Shown: positions 52,431-63,199, counted from the stretch's first letter. The stretch is 64,000 nucleotides of DNA from Virgibacillus proomii (GCF_900162615.1 NZ_FUFN01000007.1:2901-66900), one strand, 5' to 3'. Made by a program: numbers and translations. The notes: a model not told the origin generated them from the sequence alone.

Positions 52431-52709
52431 TTGAAGTCCACCGGAATTGTCCGTAAAGTTGATGAACTTGGCCGTGTAGTAATCCCAATGGAACTTCGAC
52501 GTACACTGGAGATCCAAGAAAAGGATGCTATGGAGATTTACGTTGAAAATGACAAAATTATTCTCAAAAAGTATAAGCCTAACATGACTTGTCACCTTAC
52601 AGGAGAAGTATCTGATGATAACTTGTCCTTGGCAAACGGTAAACTAGTTCTCAGCCCAGAAGGTGCAAAACAATTAGTTAAAGAAATAGAATCGAGATTA
52701 AACAATTAA
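52431..52709 (+). CDS. abrB: Transition-state regulator AbrB
   Basis: Represses stationary-phase and sporulation genes during growth. The 92-residue protein has the swapped-hairpin DNA-binding domain (LKSTGIVRKVDELGRVVIPM ... EKDAMEIYVENDKIILKKY) and a C-terminal multimerisation domain with the family's conserved MTCHLTGEVSDDN. The TTG at 52431 is the likely start: AGGGGGG lies 9 bp upstream and the B. subtilis protein begins at the same place. It is the only clear plus-strand protein gene, divergent from metS. Confidence 0.96.
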   Translation: MKSTGIVRKVDELGRVVIPMELRRTLEIQEKDAMEIYVENDKIILKKYKPNMTCHLTGEVSDDNLSLANGKLVLSPEGAKQLVKEIESRLNN

Positions 52710-52780
52710 TTGTACAAAGAAGTGTGCGCCCATTTCAGTCGCTTTGTACCTGTGCCTGTACCCGTATTTCTATACGCTAA

Positions 52781-52818
52781 AAAATAAAAAGTTTACAATT
52801 ACAAAACTTTTTATTTTT
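52781..52818 (+). terminator. Terminator of abrB
   Basis: AAAATAAAAAGTTT pairs with AAACTTTTTATTTT around a 9-base loop, ending in T-rich sequence 70 bp past abrB. Confidence 0.75.
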
Positions 52819-52894
52819 CTAGATTGATCATGGCATCAAGGTTGATTTTCCCTTACATGGGCGCAAAAAAATACTATACTACCTTTACGTTATC

Positions 52895-52937
52895 AAAAAG
52901 GTCGGATGCATGCATATTGCACGTCAGACCTTTTTTT
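52895..52937 (+). terminator. Second hairpin with T-run downstream of abrB
   Basis: AAAAAGGTC (52895-52903) and GACCTTTTTTT (52927-52937) enclose GGATGCATGCATATTGCACG. It looks like a backup terminator or the end of an unseen small plus-strand transcript. Confidence 0.6.
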
Positions 52938-52981
52938 GCTGTCCATTTATCCCACATCTTACTGCCAATAAATGCCCCATT

Positions 52982-53070
52982 GATTCAAGAGCCTTTAGGT
53001 CATACCCTTGCAGTCTAACCATGAGTGGAGATGAAAGAAAATCCCCACTCATGGAAGTTTCACTTTATTC
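52982..53070 (-). repeat. Truncated core fused to the 3' end of rsmI
   Basis: On the minus strand the rsmI stop codon TAA is part of the core's first bases (GAATAAAGTGAAAC). Stem 1 is a strong hairpin CCATGAGTGGGGA ... TCTCCACTCATGG, followed by GACTGCAAGGGTATGACC ... AAGGCTCTTGAATC, where similarity ends. The long arm is lost. It may terminate rsmI transcription. Confidence 0.7.
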
Positions 53071-53934
53071 ATTCATATGGTATTTCTGATATACTTCGCG
53101 TTTTGGCAGTTGCCTTTCTTTTGCTACAAGCTTAATAGCTTCCTTGCTAGACATACCGTTCGTTCTGCGATAATAGTCAATATGTTCTTCAATGCTCAAA
53201 CGACTCCACCATAAACTATTTTGCTGAGAAGCTTGTAATGCGCCCTCCACTACGATACAGCATTCCCCTTTAATCTCATGATTGCTTACATATGTGAGCA
53301 CTTCTTCCAATGTACCACGAAGATATTCTTCAAATCGCTTTGTTAATTCTCTTGCAAGCGTCGCTTTGCGATTCCCTAACACTTCTTGCAAGGCTTTTAA
53401 GGTGTCTTTTAAACGGTATGGCGATTCATAAAATAATAATGTCGCCTGTATCGAAGCTAATCGATCTAATTCAGCTTCTTTTTCCTTTTTCTTACGTGGT
53501 AAAAAACCATAAAAATAAAACTCTTTAGCTGAAAGACCGGAACCTACTAATGCACATAAAGCAGCATTTGCCCCTGGTAAAACTACGACAGAAATATCCT
53601 TGGCAACAGCTGCCCGAACCAATTCCTGACCTGGATCGGAAATAACCGGCATTCCGGCATCACTTACCAGTGCAATCGATTCTCCATTTTTCACTCTCAT
53701 TATTAATTGATCTTCTCGGGCTAATTTATTATGTTCATGATAACTAATTAGCGGTGTAGCTATATCAAAATGCCGCAATAAATTTTTCGTGTTTCTCGTA
53801 TCCTCAGCAGCAATCACAGACACCGATGTCAAAATAGATAATGCTCGGTAGGTAATATCCTCTAAATTACCAATCGGCGTAGGAACAACGTAAACCGCAG
53901 CTTCTTTTTGCTCAAAACTTTTCTGTAATTTCAT
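53065..53934 (-). CDS. rsmI: 16S rRNA 2'-O-ribose C1402 methyltransferase
   Basis: Methylates the ribose of C1402 in 16S rRNA. The 289-residue tetrapyrrole-methylase-fold protein shows VVPTPIGNLEDITYRAL, AAEDTRNTKNLL, LVSDAGMPVISDPG and LPGANAALCALVGSGL. Its stop codon lies in the first bases of a dispersed repeat core, so its natural 3' end may have been altered by insertion. It overlaps yazA by 23 bp. Confidence 0.96.
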   Translation of the reverse strand: MKLQKSFEQKEAAVYVVPTPIGNLEDITYRALSILTSVSVIAAEDTRNTKNLLRHFDIATPLISYHEHNKLAREDQLIMRVKNGESIALVSDAGMPVISDPGQELVRAAVAKDISVVVLPGANAALCALVGSGLSAKEFYFYGFLPRKKKEKEAELDRLASIQATLLFYESPYRLKDTLKALQEVLGNRKATLARELTKRFEEYLRGTLEEVLTYVSNHEIKGECCIVVEGALQASQQNSLWWSRLSIEEHIDYYRRTNGMSSKEAIKLVAKERQLPKREVYQKYHMNE

Positions 53935-54202
53935 AACTCACCACTTCTTTCAGTCTATCCCGAATAAGTTGTAATTTCCCTTTCCTTGTAAGCTGTTTAA
54001 TTTCATATTCTTTTTTCATTGCCTGCACTTTAGTAGGAAATTGTTCTACATAAACAACCCGAAAAGGTCCTCTCCCGCGTGTATATTTTGCTCCCTTTCC
54101 TTCCTGATGCATTTTTAGTCGATGCTCTAAATTGTTTGTATAGCCTGTGTAAAGTGATCGGTCCTTACATAGTAAGATATATACGATATGTTTATGTTCC
54201 AT
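53912..54202 (-). CDS. yazA: GIY-YIG nuclease-like protein YazA
   Basis: A 96-residue protein made of a single GIY-YIG fold ([28 protein letters not shown]), here with VYI and YTGYTN in the two signature positions. This UPF0213 group resembles the nuclease domain of structure-specific endonuclease SLX1; its role in bacteria is unclear. The ATG at 54202 follows AAAGGAA by 8 bp. It overlaps yabB and rsmI, so the three are coupled. Confidence 0.92.
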   Translation of the reverse strand: MEHKHIVYILLCKDRSLYTGYTNNLEHRLKMHQEGKGAKYTRGRGPFRVVYVEQFPTKVQAMKKEYEIKQLTRKGKLQLIRDRLKEVVSYEITEKF

Positions 54203-54935
54203 AAATAATTTCCTTTGCTTCTTTTGTATAATCTCCAGCTTCATTATAAATATATAAAGGAGGCAATATCTTTAGATCAGCTTTACCATCTCTTGTACCT
54301 TCTATTAAGAGCATATTAGCTTCACGTCCTTGTTTTGAATAAACAAGCTGTAAGCGTTTAGGCTCCAGTTTGTATTTACGAAATAAGCTAATAATATCTA
54401 CAAGTCTACCCGGTCTGTGCACCATAGATACTTTTCCACCAGGTCGAACATATAATTTACAGGCTTTAACCACATCTTCTAATGTACAATAAACCTCATG
54501 TCTAGCAATAGTAAGATACGGATTTTCATTATGTTCTGATTGCAGTGGTGTAGGAAAATATGGTGGGTTACAAGTAACTGCATCAAAGCTGCTTTGTCCA
54601 AGAATTGGCTGTAGTTTTTTTAGATCCTCATGTATCATGTCTATTTGTTCAGTTAAACGATTGAGCTTCACATTTCTTACAGCCATATCATATATTCTCT
54701 CTTGTAATTCCACACCAGTGATCTTTGCTTTCGTTTTTCTCGATAATAATAGCGGAATAACTCCATTTCCTGTACATAAATCAAGTATCTTTCCTCTTTT
54801 TATCGGTACATACGCAAAGTTAGCCAACAAAACAGCATCTAAAGAAAAAGAAAAAACCTCTGGGCTTTGAATTATTTTCATCCGTTCTTCTGCTAATAAA
54901 TAATCTAACCGTTCGTTGTCATATATTTCAACCAT
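54192..54935 (-). CDS. yabB: YabB, tRNA1(Val) adenine-N6 methyltransferase-like
   Basis: A 247-residue Rossmann-fold methyltransferase with the SAM motif [16 protein letters not shown] and catalytic CNPPYFPTP, typical of N6-adenine methyltransferases. The closest characterised relative is E. coli TrmN6 (A37 of tRNA-Val). It overlaps yazA by 11 bp. Confidence 0.93.
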   Translation of the reverse strand: MVEIYDNERLDYLLAEERMKIIQSPEVFSFSLDAVLLANFAYVPIKRGKILDLCTGNGVIPLLLSRKTKAKITGVELQERIYDMAVRNVKLNRLTEQIDMIHEDLKKLQPILGQSSFDAVTCNPPYFPTPLQSEHNENPYLTIARHEVYCTLEDVVKACKLYVRPGGKVSMVHRPGRLVDIISLFRKYKLEPKRLQLVYSKQGREANMLLIEGTRDGKADLKILPPLYIYNEAGDYTKEAKEIIYGT

Positions 54936-55087
54936 ATAAGTATCCTTTCTTTATTTTTTCTTGTACCAAAAATAAAGGAGAACTATTTATGATTATACTA
55001 TTCCAGTTTTTTACAATGTAATAAAGGCTGCCCCAAAATGAAAGCAGCCATACACCCGTCCCCTGCAAAAAAACAGGGAAGCTTATT

Positions 55088-55456
55088 TTATTTTGTCTTA
55101 TTAAGAAAATCCAAACAAAAAATACAATCTTCATTGCGCCGTGGACTGCCAAATTCCAGATTGCAAATATGAAAACCTTCTTCGTAAAGACGAGCCAAGT
55201 TATCATAACCTTCACCTGGGAAACTTTTCCCTTGCTCCTTTTTTCTGTCATGATTATCCATATCTTTACCACCAGAATTTGTATGTTGTAAATGACTGCG
55301 AAGATTATGATTTTCCATTACTAGCCGATGATTTTCTTCTAACAAATCACTTAGCTTTCCTTTTAAATCTCCTAATTGCTCATATAACTCCCCTATTTGC
55401 TTTTCCATATCAGAAACCTGATCAAAAATCTGCCTGTTCTTCTTCACGCTACTCAC
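55088..55456 (-). CDS. yabA: Replication initiation control protein YabA
   Basis: Limits DNA replication initiation by binding DnaA and the clamp DnaN. The 122-residue protein has an N-terminal leucine-rich coiled coil (residues 5-60, [20 protein letters not shown]) for tetramerisation and a C-terminal zinc-binding domain ([19 protein letters not shown] ... [10 protein letters not shown]) with the C-H-C-C pattern. It follows ricT by 4 bp, as in B. subtilis. A palindrome GGCTGC ... GCAGCC (55026-55050) between it and yabB may be a weak terminator. Confidence 0.95.
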   Translation of the reverse strand: MSSVKKNRQIFDQVSDMEKQIGELYEQLGDLKGKLSDLLEENHRLVMENHNLRSHLQHTNSGGKDMDNHDRKKEQGKSFPGEGYDNLARLYEEGFHICNLEFGSPRRNEDCIFCLDFLNKTK

Positions 55457-55460
55457 CCCG

Positions 55461-56285
55461 TTATTCTGTGGCCTGCGCTAAAATTCCTTCATCAATTAAT
55501 TCATCTAAAGTATATTCGATCACACGTTCCTTTTCAGGGATTTCGATTTGGATGAGTTGTTCTAAGATGTTTAAGCCGACTACCTTACCGTTTCCAAACG
55601 GGGTATTTATCTTCTCCCCGATATCTGGTAGTTCACGCTTAGCCGTCTCATAATCGTCATTTTCATATTTTAAACAACACATTAGCCTGCCACATAGACC
55701 AGAAATTTTAGCCGGATTTAATGATAGATTTTGATCTTTTGCCATTTTAATAGACACAGGTTCAAAATCTCCCAAAAAGGTAGAACAACACAGCATTCTG
55801 CCACAAGGCCCAATTCCACCTAGCATTTTTGCTTCATCACGCACACCAATTTGCCTTAATTCAATGCGCGTTTTAAACATGGCTGCAAGATCTTTTACTA
55901 AGTTTCTAAAATCCACTCTGCCGTCAGCTGTAAAATAAAAAATAATTTTATTACGGTCAAATGTATATTCTACTTCTACTAAATTCATTTCTAATCCATG
56001 TTCTTTTATTTTTTCTGTACAGGCAAGAAGGGCACTCTGTGACCTTTCTTGATTTTCGATAACTGCTAATTTATCTTTTTCCGTAGCAATACGAATTACC
56101 TTCTTTAAAGGTAAAACAACATCCTCTTCATCGACCTGTTTATTGGTAAGAACGACTTTGCCGAATTCGATTCCGCGAATCGTCTCTACGATAACATAAT
56201 TATCTAAGGAAATCGTCTCTCCCCCTGGATCAAAATAATATATTTTACCCGCTTTTTTGAAGCGGACGCCAATTACTTCTATCAT
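55461..56285 (-). CDS. ricT: RicT (YaaT), PSP1-domain regulator of RNase Y
   Basis: Member of the RicA-RicF-RicT complex that carries Fe-S clusters, stimulates RNase Y-dependent mRNA maturation and promotes Spo0A activation. The 274-residue protein has the PSP1 C-terminal domain (about 60-150) and the cysteine-rich segments [13 protein letters not shown] and [13 protein letters not shown]. It is tightly linked to holB (6 bp) and yabA (4 bp). Confidence 0.96.
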   Translation of the reverse strand: MIEVIGVRFKKAGKIYYFDPGGETISLDNYVIVETIRGIEFGKVVLTNKQVDEEDVVLPLKKVIRIATEKDKLAVIENQERSQSALLACTEKIKEHGLEMNLVEVEYTFDRNKIIFYFTADGRVDFRNLVKDLAAMFKTRIELRQIGVRDEAKMLGGIGPCGRMLCCSTFLGDFEPVSIKMAKDQNLSLNPAKISGLCGRLMCCLKYENDDYETAKRELPDIGEKINTPFGNGKVVGLNILEQLIQIEIPEKERVIEYTLDELIDEGILAQATE

Positions 56286-56291
56286 TCCCTA

Positions 56292-57281
56292 TCACCTCTG
56301 CATTTGAAGTGTAAGCTGTTCCATCACTAAGGTCGGATGGACATTCTGCTTCAATTTTCGCTTTGCTTGTAAAACAGCCTGTAACATCGCAAGTAATTTT
56401 TCTTGCGAGAAAAGCCGAGCTGCTTTTTCTAGCAATTCATCAGAAGGGGCGAAAAACACCATCCCAGCTTCATGTTCTATATGGTAATAAAGAATATCTT
56501 TTATGGCAAAAAGCAAAAGATCCAACCCTTCTTCCTGCTCATTTCTCTCTTTGAAATGAGTCACCCAATACTGATGAATAAATAGGTATACATCTTCAGG
56601 ATTGGTTAAAAGTACTTCTACTAATTGTATCACTAACCTTCTTGCTATGGCAAACGACTCATCATGACTTTTAGCAAGTGCCTCATCGAAATTATTCGTT
56701 AACGTACTCATTAACACCGCTGTACGTTGATCTAGCCCTTCTTTAACAAGCTGATTTTGAAATTCACCGGGATGTAGCGGTCGTAAATCAATTACCTGGC
56801 ATCGGGAGCGAATCGTAGGAAGAATTGCCTGGCTGTTGTCGGTCAGCATAATTGCTGTAGTTTGTCTACTTGGCTCTTCCAGAAATTTCAAAATTCGGTT
56901 TGCCGCATTTACGGTCAATGTATCGGCACCTTTAATAATATATACCTTGCGATTGGATTCTAATCCAGAATACGTAAATTCTTTCTGCAAATTGCGAATT
57001 TGCTCTATTTTTATCGACTGACCATCCGGTTCAATCCAGTGCACATCCGGATGATTCCCAGAATCAATGCGTTTACATGCATTGCAATGGAGACATGGAT
57101 CTGACACTGAATTATTTTCACAAAACAGCCCTTTCGCTATAAGTAAAGCAATGGCTTCTTTACCAGTACCTCGCTCACCTTGGAGTAAATACGCATGAGA
57201 AATTCGGTCTTTTTTTATACTATTTAAAATAATTCTACTTGCTAAGGGTTGAATTTTGGCAACCTCTGACCATGTTTCCAT
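56292..57281 (-). CDS. holB: DNA polymerase III delta' subunit
   Basis: Clamp-loader subunit. The 329-residue protein has an ATPase-like fold with RGTGKEAIA in place of a full Walker A, a zinc module CLHCNACKRI, and the arginine-finger region TIRSRCQVIDLRPL. The ATG at 57281 (METWSEVAKIQ) follows AAGGAG by 6 bp; an in-frame ATG ten codons upstream is less likely. It works with DnaX at the other end of this window. Confidence 0.95.
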   Translation of the reverse strand: METWSEVAKIQPLASRIILNSIKKDRISHAYLLQGERGTGKEAIALLIAKGLFCENNSVSDPCLHCNACKRIDSGNHPDVHWIEPDGQSIKIEQIRNLQKEFTYSGLESNRKVYIIKGADTLTVNAANRILKFLEEPSRQTTAIMLTDNSQAILPTIRSRCQVIDLRPLHPGEFQNQLVKEGLDQRTAVLMSTLTNNFDEALAKSHDESFAIARRLVIQLVEVLLTNPEDVYLFIHQYWVTHFKERNEQEEGLDLLLFAIKDILYYHIEHEAGMVFFAPSDELLEKAARLFSQEKLLAMLQAVLQAKRKLKQNVHPTLVMEQLTLQMQR

Positions 57282-57339
57282 AAGTATCTCCTTCATTTGC
57301 TGTTTGAACATACTTGTTTCATAGTACTTTGTTTTCTAT

Positions 57340-57422
57340 TAGGGATGAGCCTTACCAAGCTTTTATGGTGAAAGCTATCGTTTTCCTTATACTATAAATC
57401 CTAAAACTTTCCTATACTGTAA
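57340..57422 (+). mobile_element. Degraded empty host module
   Basis: GCCTTACCAAGCTTTTATGG, GAAAGCTATCGTTTTCCTTATACTATAAA, then CCTAAAACTTTCCTATACTGTA. It matches the host module but has lost the first part of the left side and most of the TTTTATAC segment. No core is present. It sits between yaaR and holB. Confidence 0.6.
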
Positions 57423-57554
57423 TAAAAAATGCTCTTCGCTAATAATTCACGTCAACTATTGTCTTCGATTTGATGTTTATTTTTATACAAATCACTTCTC
57501 GATTTACCTTGCTACTTTAAAAACAGAACTATCGATCAAGCATATTTAGCTGAA

Positions 57555-57600
57555 CAAAAACCAAGCGTCACGTAAAGGAGCATCCGTTTACCGTTTGGTT
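57555..57600 (-). terminator. Terminator of yaaR
   Basis: AACCAAGCG pairs with CGTTTGGTT, with an inner stem CGTAAA/GTTTAC, and TTTTTGTTC follows on the minus strand. It lies just past the yaaR stop, and an empty host module separates it from holB. Confidence 0.8.
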
Positions 57601-57604
57601 ACTT

Positions 57605-58039
57605 TTACGTATATAAATTTACTAATAAGCCTTTTATTTCACCAATTAAACCGAGTAAATCTACCGCTTTCTTTTCCTGATTCATGATTTCTTCTGTTAA
57701 CTGAATAAGCTTTTCATCAATTTCCTTTACAATAGCTAGCTGGCGATTAGCTCGTTCCATACCAAAGCTGGTTGATTGTTGTAAGCTCAATCCATTGTAA
57801 ACTGTTTCCTGCAAAAATCCTTTGATAAGCCGTTTAAACTTAGCCAAATCCCGACACGTACGAAATCGAGCAAGCTTGTCCCCCTGAAGCGAGATATTCT
57901 TAACCAATACTTGCAATTCCTGCTGTTTCAAATGAAGAGTCTGGGACTGAAGCGTTTTTTGAAAAGAACGTGCAGCCTCCCCATTTGTACGGGCATAATT
58001 TGTTTCTGGTTGTGTTCTTAATTCCTGACTTATTTTCAT
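57605..58039 (-). CDS. yaaR: YaaR, DUF327 family protein
   Basis: A 144-residue, mostly helical, charged cytoplasmic protein (SLQGDKLARFRTCRDLAKFK ... GFLQETVYNGLSLQQSTSFG). It matches the YaaR/DUF327 family, present in the same tmk-yaaQ-yaaR-holB order in B. subtilis. Function is unknown. Confidence 0.9.
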   Translation of the reverse strand: MKISQELRTQPETNYARTNGEAARSFQKTLQSQTLHLKQQELQVLVKNISLQGDKLARFRTCRDLAKFKRLIKGFLQETVYNGLSLQQSTSFGMERANRQLAIVKEIDEKLIQLTEEIMNQEKKAVDLLGLIGEIKGLLVNLYT

Positions 58040-58063
58040 CTGCTCAGCCCCTTTTTAACTTCA

Positions 58064-59033
<970 letters not shown>

Positions 59034-59037
<4 letters not shown>

Positions 59038-60470
59038 TTTGTTTCTTCTCCTTCTTCCGTTCCTGTAAAAACTTGAATCAGATTTGGGGAACGCTGTTGC
59101 ATTCGAACCCCCATTTTACGCAGTTTATGGATCATTTCGACATGTGCGGTCGTAATTTCCTCCCCCTTTAGAATGAAAGCAATTCCTGGCGGGTAAGGAA
59201 TAACTGCTTCAGCCGCAATATATCCGACAGCATCTTTTAAAGACAAGTATTTCGTAGGTTGCCGATTCATCGTTTGGTACGATAATGCGAGCTCCTGAAT
59301 ACTTACAGGAAAAAAATATTTTGTTTCTATTGTATCATGTCTCGCAACATTTTTTAATTGTTCAACAATGGTTTGTACTGCTTTTTTCAAGCGATGAAGA
59401 CTTAAAAAAGGAGCCAATCCATGAACAAATAAAATCTGCTTCTCTGTCACTAACTCCGGAAAAATCTGTTGCTCCTCAAATAAATGAGCAACTTGCTTCG
59501 CAGCAACTCCGTCCTCCATCTGGATCGTAATTTTTAAAGGATCATCACTTGGTAGTAATCGCCAATATCTCGAGTCAGAAATTACCGCTTTTACCTTCTG
59601 GGTACTTTCCAATACTTTATTGATCATTTCCTCGGTAAAATTAGCTAAAAAAGCCCGAGCAATATCCAATGAAGCCATAAGCGGATAGGAAGGACTGCTT
59701 GACTGAAGCATTTGTAAATAATGCGCAATCCGCTTAGGTAAAACTCGCTCCGAATTACAATGTAAATAAGAGCTCATCGTCATTGCCGGAGCCATCTTAT
59801 GTGCAGATTGGACGACTACATCTGCTCCTAACCTCAGAGCAGATGGTGGAAAAGGATCTCCCAATGAAAAATGCACTCCATGCGCTTCATCCACTAGAAC
59901 AGGTATATAAAAAGAATGAGCCAGTTCAATCATTGCTTGTAAATCATATGTATTTCCAAAATAATCTGGATACGTCAATATAATCGCTTTTGCATTTGGG
60001 TAACGTTTGATCGCCTGCTCTAATACATCGATAGAGGGATTGGTAAATCGCTTTAAACATTCATCATAAACTGGTGCAATAAATACTGGCTTCGCTCCAC
60101 TTAATTCCAAGCCATTCATCACCGATTTATGGCAATTCCGTTGAACAATAACTGTATCTCCTTCTCTGCATGCAGCCAATATCATCGCTATATTTCCAAC
60201 TGTACTGCCTCCCACTAGAAAAAATGTCTGCTTTGTTTGAAAAAAATCCATTGCTAGCTGTTCTGCTAAAGCAATAATACCTTCAGGAGCATGCAAGTCA
60301 TCTAAGCCCGTTAACTCAGTCATATCTATGTTTAAAATCGAATCAAAAATTGCTTTTGCTTCATCCAGAAACACGTCACCATTTTTATGCCCGGGTACAT
60401 GAAAAGATATTGGTTGTTGTGATTGAAATTGTTGCAATGCATGAAATAATGGTAATTGTTGTTGATTCAT
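59034..60470 (-). CDS. yaaO: Orn/Lys/Arg decarboxylase-family protein YaaO
   Basis: A 478-residue fold-type I PLP enzyme of the group that includes Bacillus SpeA (arginine decarboxylase). It shows [11 protein letters not shown] at the N-terminus, [17 protein letters not shown], and the PLP lysine in [12 protein letters not shown] (~232). The substrate is not certain: YaaO itself is uncharacterised. The ATG at 60470 (MNQQQLPLF) follows AAGGTGAT. xpaC and yaaN, which precede it in B. subtilis, are missing. Confidence 0.92.
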
Positions 60471-60696
60471 ATGTATCACCTTGTAAATAAATTCAAGCAA
60501 ATAGTTTTATATAGCTTACCACATCTGTCTTTTTTTATCATTTCTTGCTTAAATAATGCTAGAATTACAGCAACTAGTCTAAAGATAGGTTAACTAGGCG
60601 ATTTGCTAGTGGTGCTTACTTTTAAACAAATCCGCTCCTGCATTCCTGGGACATAACTAAAACAGTTGATTAAAAAACGAACAATAAATCGTCCTT

Positions 60697-60793
60697 GTAC
60701 TATAGGAAAGTATAAAATTTTAGGGTTTGGGTTTATAGTATAAGAAAAACTATGGCTTTCGCTAAAGACTTTGCGACAAGCCAAGTTTTTCTA
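60697..60793 (-). mobile_element. Empty host module, minus strand
   Basis: Read on the minus strand: TTAGAAAAACTTGGCTTGTC ... AGTTTTTCTTATACTATAAA, then CCCTAAAATTTTATACTTTCC. No core lies between. It lies between yaaO and the gin terminator. The remaining ~200 bp towards yaaO show nothing recognisable. Confidence 0.75.
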
Positions 60794-60802
60794 AACACAA
60801 AC

Positions 60803-60838
60803 AAACCGAACATTATAAATGAATTGTTCGGTTTTTGC
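60803..60838 (-). terminator. Terminator of gin (bidirectional)
   Basis: Perfect 10-bp stem AAACCGAACA / TGTTCGGTTT, with a T-run on plus and an A-rich flank on the other side. Confidence 0.75.
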
Positions 60839-60873
60839 TATTTAGTATTTGCTTATGTCCCAGCTTCTTTAAA

Positions 60874-61065
60874 CTAGGAATATAGCTTCGGTTTAGAGAT
60901 ATTTTTTAGTTTACGTAAATAATAGTTATACTTTTCTTCTCTCGGCTCCGTATGGATCATATTATGCTCACATTCACAACAAATAAATAATGTGTAGAGA
61001 TGAATTCCATCCTTCTTTTCCTCTTCACAAATACCACAACGCTCATAGATAGTACGCTGCTTCAT
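60874..61065 (-). CDS. gin: Anti-sigma factor Gin (CsfB)
   Basis: A 63-residue zinc-binding protein (CGICEEEK ... GIHLYTLFICCECE ... PKLYS) that inhibits sigma-G, and sigma-E, at the wrong time or place in B. subtilis sporulation. The ATG at 61065 follows GGAGGT by 6 bp. In B. subtilis an rRNA operon lies between this gene and bofA; here only about 300 bp separate them. Confidence 0.93.
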   Translation of the reverse strand: MKQRTIYERCGICEEEKKDGIHLYTLFICCECEHNMIHTEPREEKYNYYLRKLKNISKPKLYS

Positions 61066-61373
61066 GTCCCCACCTCCATATCCATTAGCATCTCCTAATC
61101 TAACGGATTTTATACAGAAAATCTTTGAAACTTTTAGAGGTTGTTGAAGAATTTTAGCAGCAAATGCATCGAATGTTAGAAGCACCAAAGTTAAGACGGC
61201 GTATAGAATTGTATATGTAGCTAAGCAATTGTCTGCCTAAAGGCTTGACGCAACTTATTTTTTAGATTATCTGTAGAAATTGTGAGCATTATATGCAACC
61301 TCCAGCTGAGATTAAGAAACTATACCTTAAGCCTCTCTTTTGATTAAACATGCTGTTTACAAAGCAGCTTGTC
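61066..61373. other. gin-bofA space, nothing recognised
   Basis: About 310 bp without a credible gene, terminator or repeat copy. In B. subtilis rrnA and its tRNAs stand at this place, so the operon is absent or moved. Confidence 0.4.
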
Positions 61374-61640
61374 TTATGGAAGAATAAACAAATGAATCGC
61401 GGATAACGAAGCAAGCCCAAATATACCCAGAAATCCGGCAATGACCGCTGTAAACAAATTAATAGGAATATGTAATCCAATTGCTCCTCCAAAAACATTG
61501 ATAAAAAATAAAAATAAAATTCCTATTCCCAATTTTACCGTCGTCTGTCCAATGATACGCATAAACTTAATCGGGGTGCCGACTAACAGTAACAGTATAA
61601 TTAACCCTACCATAATGGAAATAACTAATGTTGAACTCAA
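61374..61640 (-). CDS. bofA: Sigma-K processing inhibitor BofA
   Basis: Membrane protein that, with SpoIVFA, holds the SpoIVFB protease inactive until a forespore signal arrives. The 88-residue protein has two hydrophobic segments (about 5-25 and 35-52), the conserved FFINVFGGAIGLHIPINLFT, and a C-terminal GIFGLASLSAIHLF. The start is a TTG at 61640, with a weak AAGG site; the length matches B. subtilis BofA. Confidence 0.92.
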   Translation of the reverse strand: MSSTLVISIMVGLIILLLLVGTPIKFMRIIGQTTVKLGIGILFLFFINVFGGAIGLHIPINLFTAVIAGFLGIFGLASLSAIHLFILP

Positions 61641-61936
61641 AACTCATCAACCTTCTTTCTTGTCTCTTTTCTACTATATATGCATGTGTACAAGAAAAAA
61701 GAACTGGATCCTCTCTAGTTATTTTTACAAGCTTATCTTTAAAAGGATGTTCAAAAGGCTGGTAAAATGAACATATTGGATGACTTCCTGACGTTAGAAC
61801 GGATGACATTTAAAAATTAAATTAATCCTGCTTGTCCTCTTAACCACCTTTTTACGTAAATAGTTTTAATCCACGGGGGTTCTCTTCCTACATGTATATT
61901 AGACTTTAATCAAATGTATTTTTAGTTGAAAAACCA
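61641..61936. other. bofA-yaaL space, nothing recognised
   Basis: About 300 bp with no clear gene. GGATGTTCAAAAGGCTGG and AATGAACATATTGG recall short phrases seen near repeats elsewhere, but no module can be aligned. Confidence 0.3.
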
Positions 61937-61965
61937 AAAGACAAGGCGAGAGTTGCCTTGTCTTT
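61937..61965 (-). terminator. Terminator of yaaL
   Basis: Perfect 11-bp stem AAAGACAAGGC / GCCTTGTCTTT with a 7-base loop, about 70 bp past yaaL. Confidence 0.8.
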
Positions 61966-62036
61966 ACTCTATATTTTTATATAAAAATAATCGGTGTTAG
62001 CTAGTATAGAGCTCACCTTATCTAGTTAATTTATTG

Positions 62037-62249
62037 TTAATGAAAATCTGCACGCAGTCTCCGATGTCTTGCTTCTCGGAGCAAATAAAGATATTTTGCA
62101 CGAGAAATTGCTTCCCAATAATGTCCATCCAATGTTGGCTCGACACTTATGGATACGATGGATTGCATATGCTTCCATTCTCTTTCCAGAATTCTAATCG
62201 TGTCTAGTAATTCCTCGTCAACATCTTTTTTCTTCATTTTTTTTGCCAT
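62037..62249 (-). CDS. yaaL: YaaL, DUF2508 family protein
   Basis: A 70-residue charged helical protein (MAKKMKKKDVDEELLDTIRI ... EAISRAKYLYLLREARHR). It matches YaaL by position after recR and by overall pattern. Function unknown. It lies 15 bp past recR, so it is co-transcribed. Confidence 0.9.
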   Translation of the reverse strand: MAKKMKKKDVDEELLDTIRILEREWKHMQSIVSISVEPTLDGHYWEAISRAKYLYLLREARHRRLRADFH

Positions 62250-62264
62250 GTATTCACCTAATTC

Positions 62265-62861
62265 CTACAGATCTCTTCTACCTTCTAATGCCTTCGATAG
62301 AGTAACTTCATCTGCATATTCCAAATCCCCGCCAACTGGTAAACCGTGCGCAATTCTAGTTGTCCGAATCCCTGACGGCTTAACAAGACGAGAAATATAC
62401 ATCGCTGTTGCTTCCCCTTCAATATTTGGATTAGTAGCTAAAATTAATTCCTCTACTTCCTCATCTTTTAGACGCTGAATTAAAGCAGGAAAATTAATAT
62501 CCTCTGGTCCAATACCATCCATTGGCGAAATAGCGCCATGCAACACATGGTATTTCCCCCGGTATTCTTTCATCTTCTCCATTGCAATAACATCTTTAGG
62601 ATCTTGAACAACACAAATAATAGATTGATCTCTCGTTGGATCCTGACAAATAGAGCAAGGATCCTGATCCGTAATATGTCCACAAATAGAGCAATGGGTG
62701 AGTTCCCGCTTCGCATTTACTAGCGAATTAGCAAAATCTAAAACATCATCCTCTTGCATATTAATTACGAAAAATGCCAGCCGGACCGCTGTTTTAGGTC
62801 CGATACCTGGCAATTTAGTAAAACTATCAACCAGTTTAGATATTGGCTCTGGATAATACAT
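62265..62861 (-). CDS. recR: Recombination mediator RecR
   Basis: Works with RecO and RecF to load RecA at gaps. The 198-residue protein has an N-terminal helix-hairpin-helix ([19 protein letters not shown]), a zinc finger [16 protein letters not shown] (~57-72), and a Toprim domain ([16 protein letters not shown], then [17 protein letters not shown]). It follows ebfC by 11 bp. Confidence 0.97.
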   Translation of the reverse strand: MYYPEPISKLVDSFTKLPGIGPKTAVRLAFFVINMQEDDVLDFANSLVNAKRELTHCSICGHITDQDPCSICQDPTRDQSIICVVQDPKDVIAMEKMKEYRGKYHVLHGAISPMDGIGPEDINFPALIQRLKDEEVEELILATNPNIEGEATAMYISRLVKPSGIRTTRIAHGLPVGGDLEYADEVTLSKALEGRRDL

Positions 62862-62872
62862 GTATGTGCCTC

Positions 62873-63187
62873 CTAGAACATTCCAGGCATATTTAACCCT
62901 TTCGTGAATTGTCCCATAGTTTCATTTGTTTTATCATCAATTTGTTTTAATACATCATTTGTTGCTGCTAAAATTAAATCTTGCAGCATTTCCGCATCAT
63001 CAGGATCGATAACTTCTTCCTTAATTTCTACATCTGTTATTTCCTTTTTTCCATTTGCAGTTACCGTCACCATACCTCCACCAGCAGACGCCTGGAATGT
63101 CATTTCATGTAGCTCGTCTTGTGCTTTAAGCATTTTTCTTTGCATTTTCTGCATTTGTTTCATCATATTATTCATATTTCCCTTCAT
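62873..63187 (-). CDS. ebfC: YbaB/EbfC-family nucleoid-associated protein
   Basis: A 104-residue DNA-binding dimer-forming protein. It has a Met/Lys/Gln-rich N-terminal helix ([19 protein letters not shown]), the beta core [20 protein letters not shown], and ends [15 protein letters not shown]. It is in the classic dnaX-ebfC-recR cluster, but a leftover repeat end lies between it and dnaX. B. subtilis name: yaaK. Confidence 0.96.
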   Translation of the reverse strand: MKGNMNNMMKQMQKMQRKMLKAQDELHEMTFQASAGGGMVTVTANGKKEITDVEIKEEVIDPDDAEMLQDLILAATNDVLKQIDDKTNETMGQFTKGLNMPGMF

Positions 63188-63199
63188 GGAAAATACCTC

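Noticed and set aside
54928..55272. A 114-codon minus-strand frame overlapping yabA and the end of the yabA-yabB space
   Set aside because: It mostly overlaps the well-supported yabA in another frame, is hydrophobic by chance of complementary codons, and has no family resemblance.
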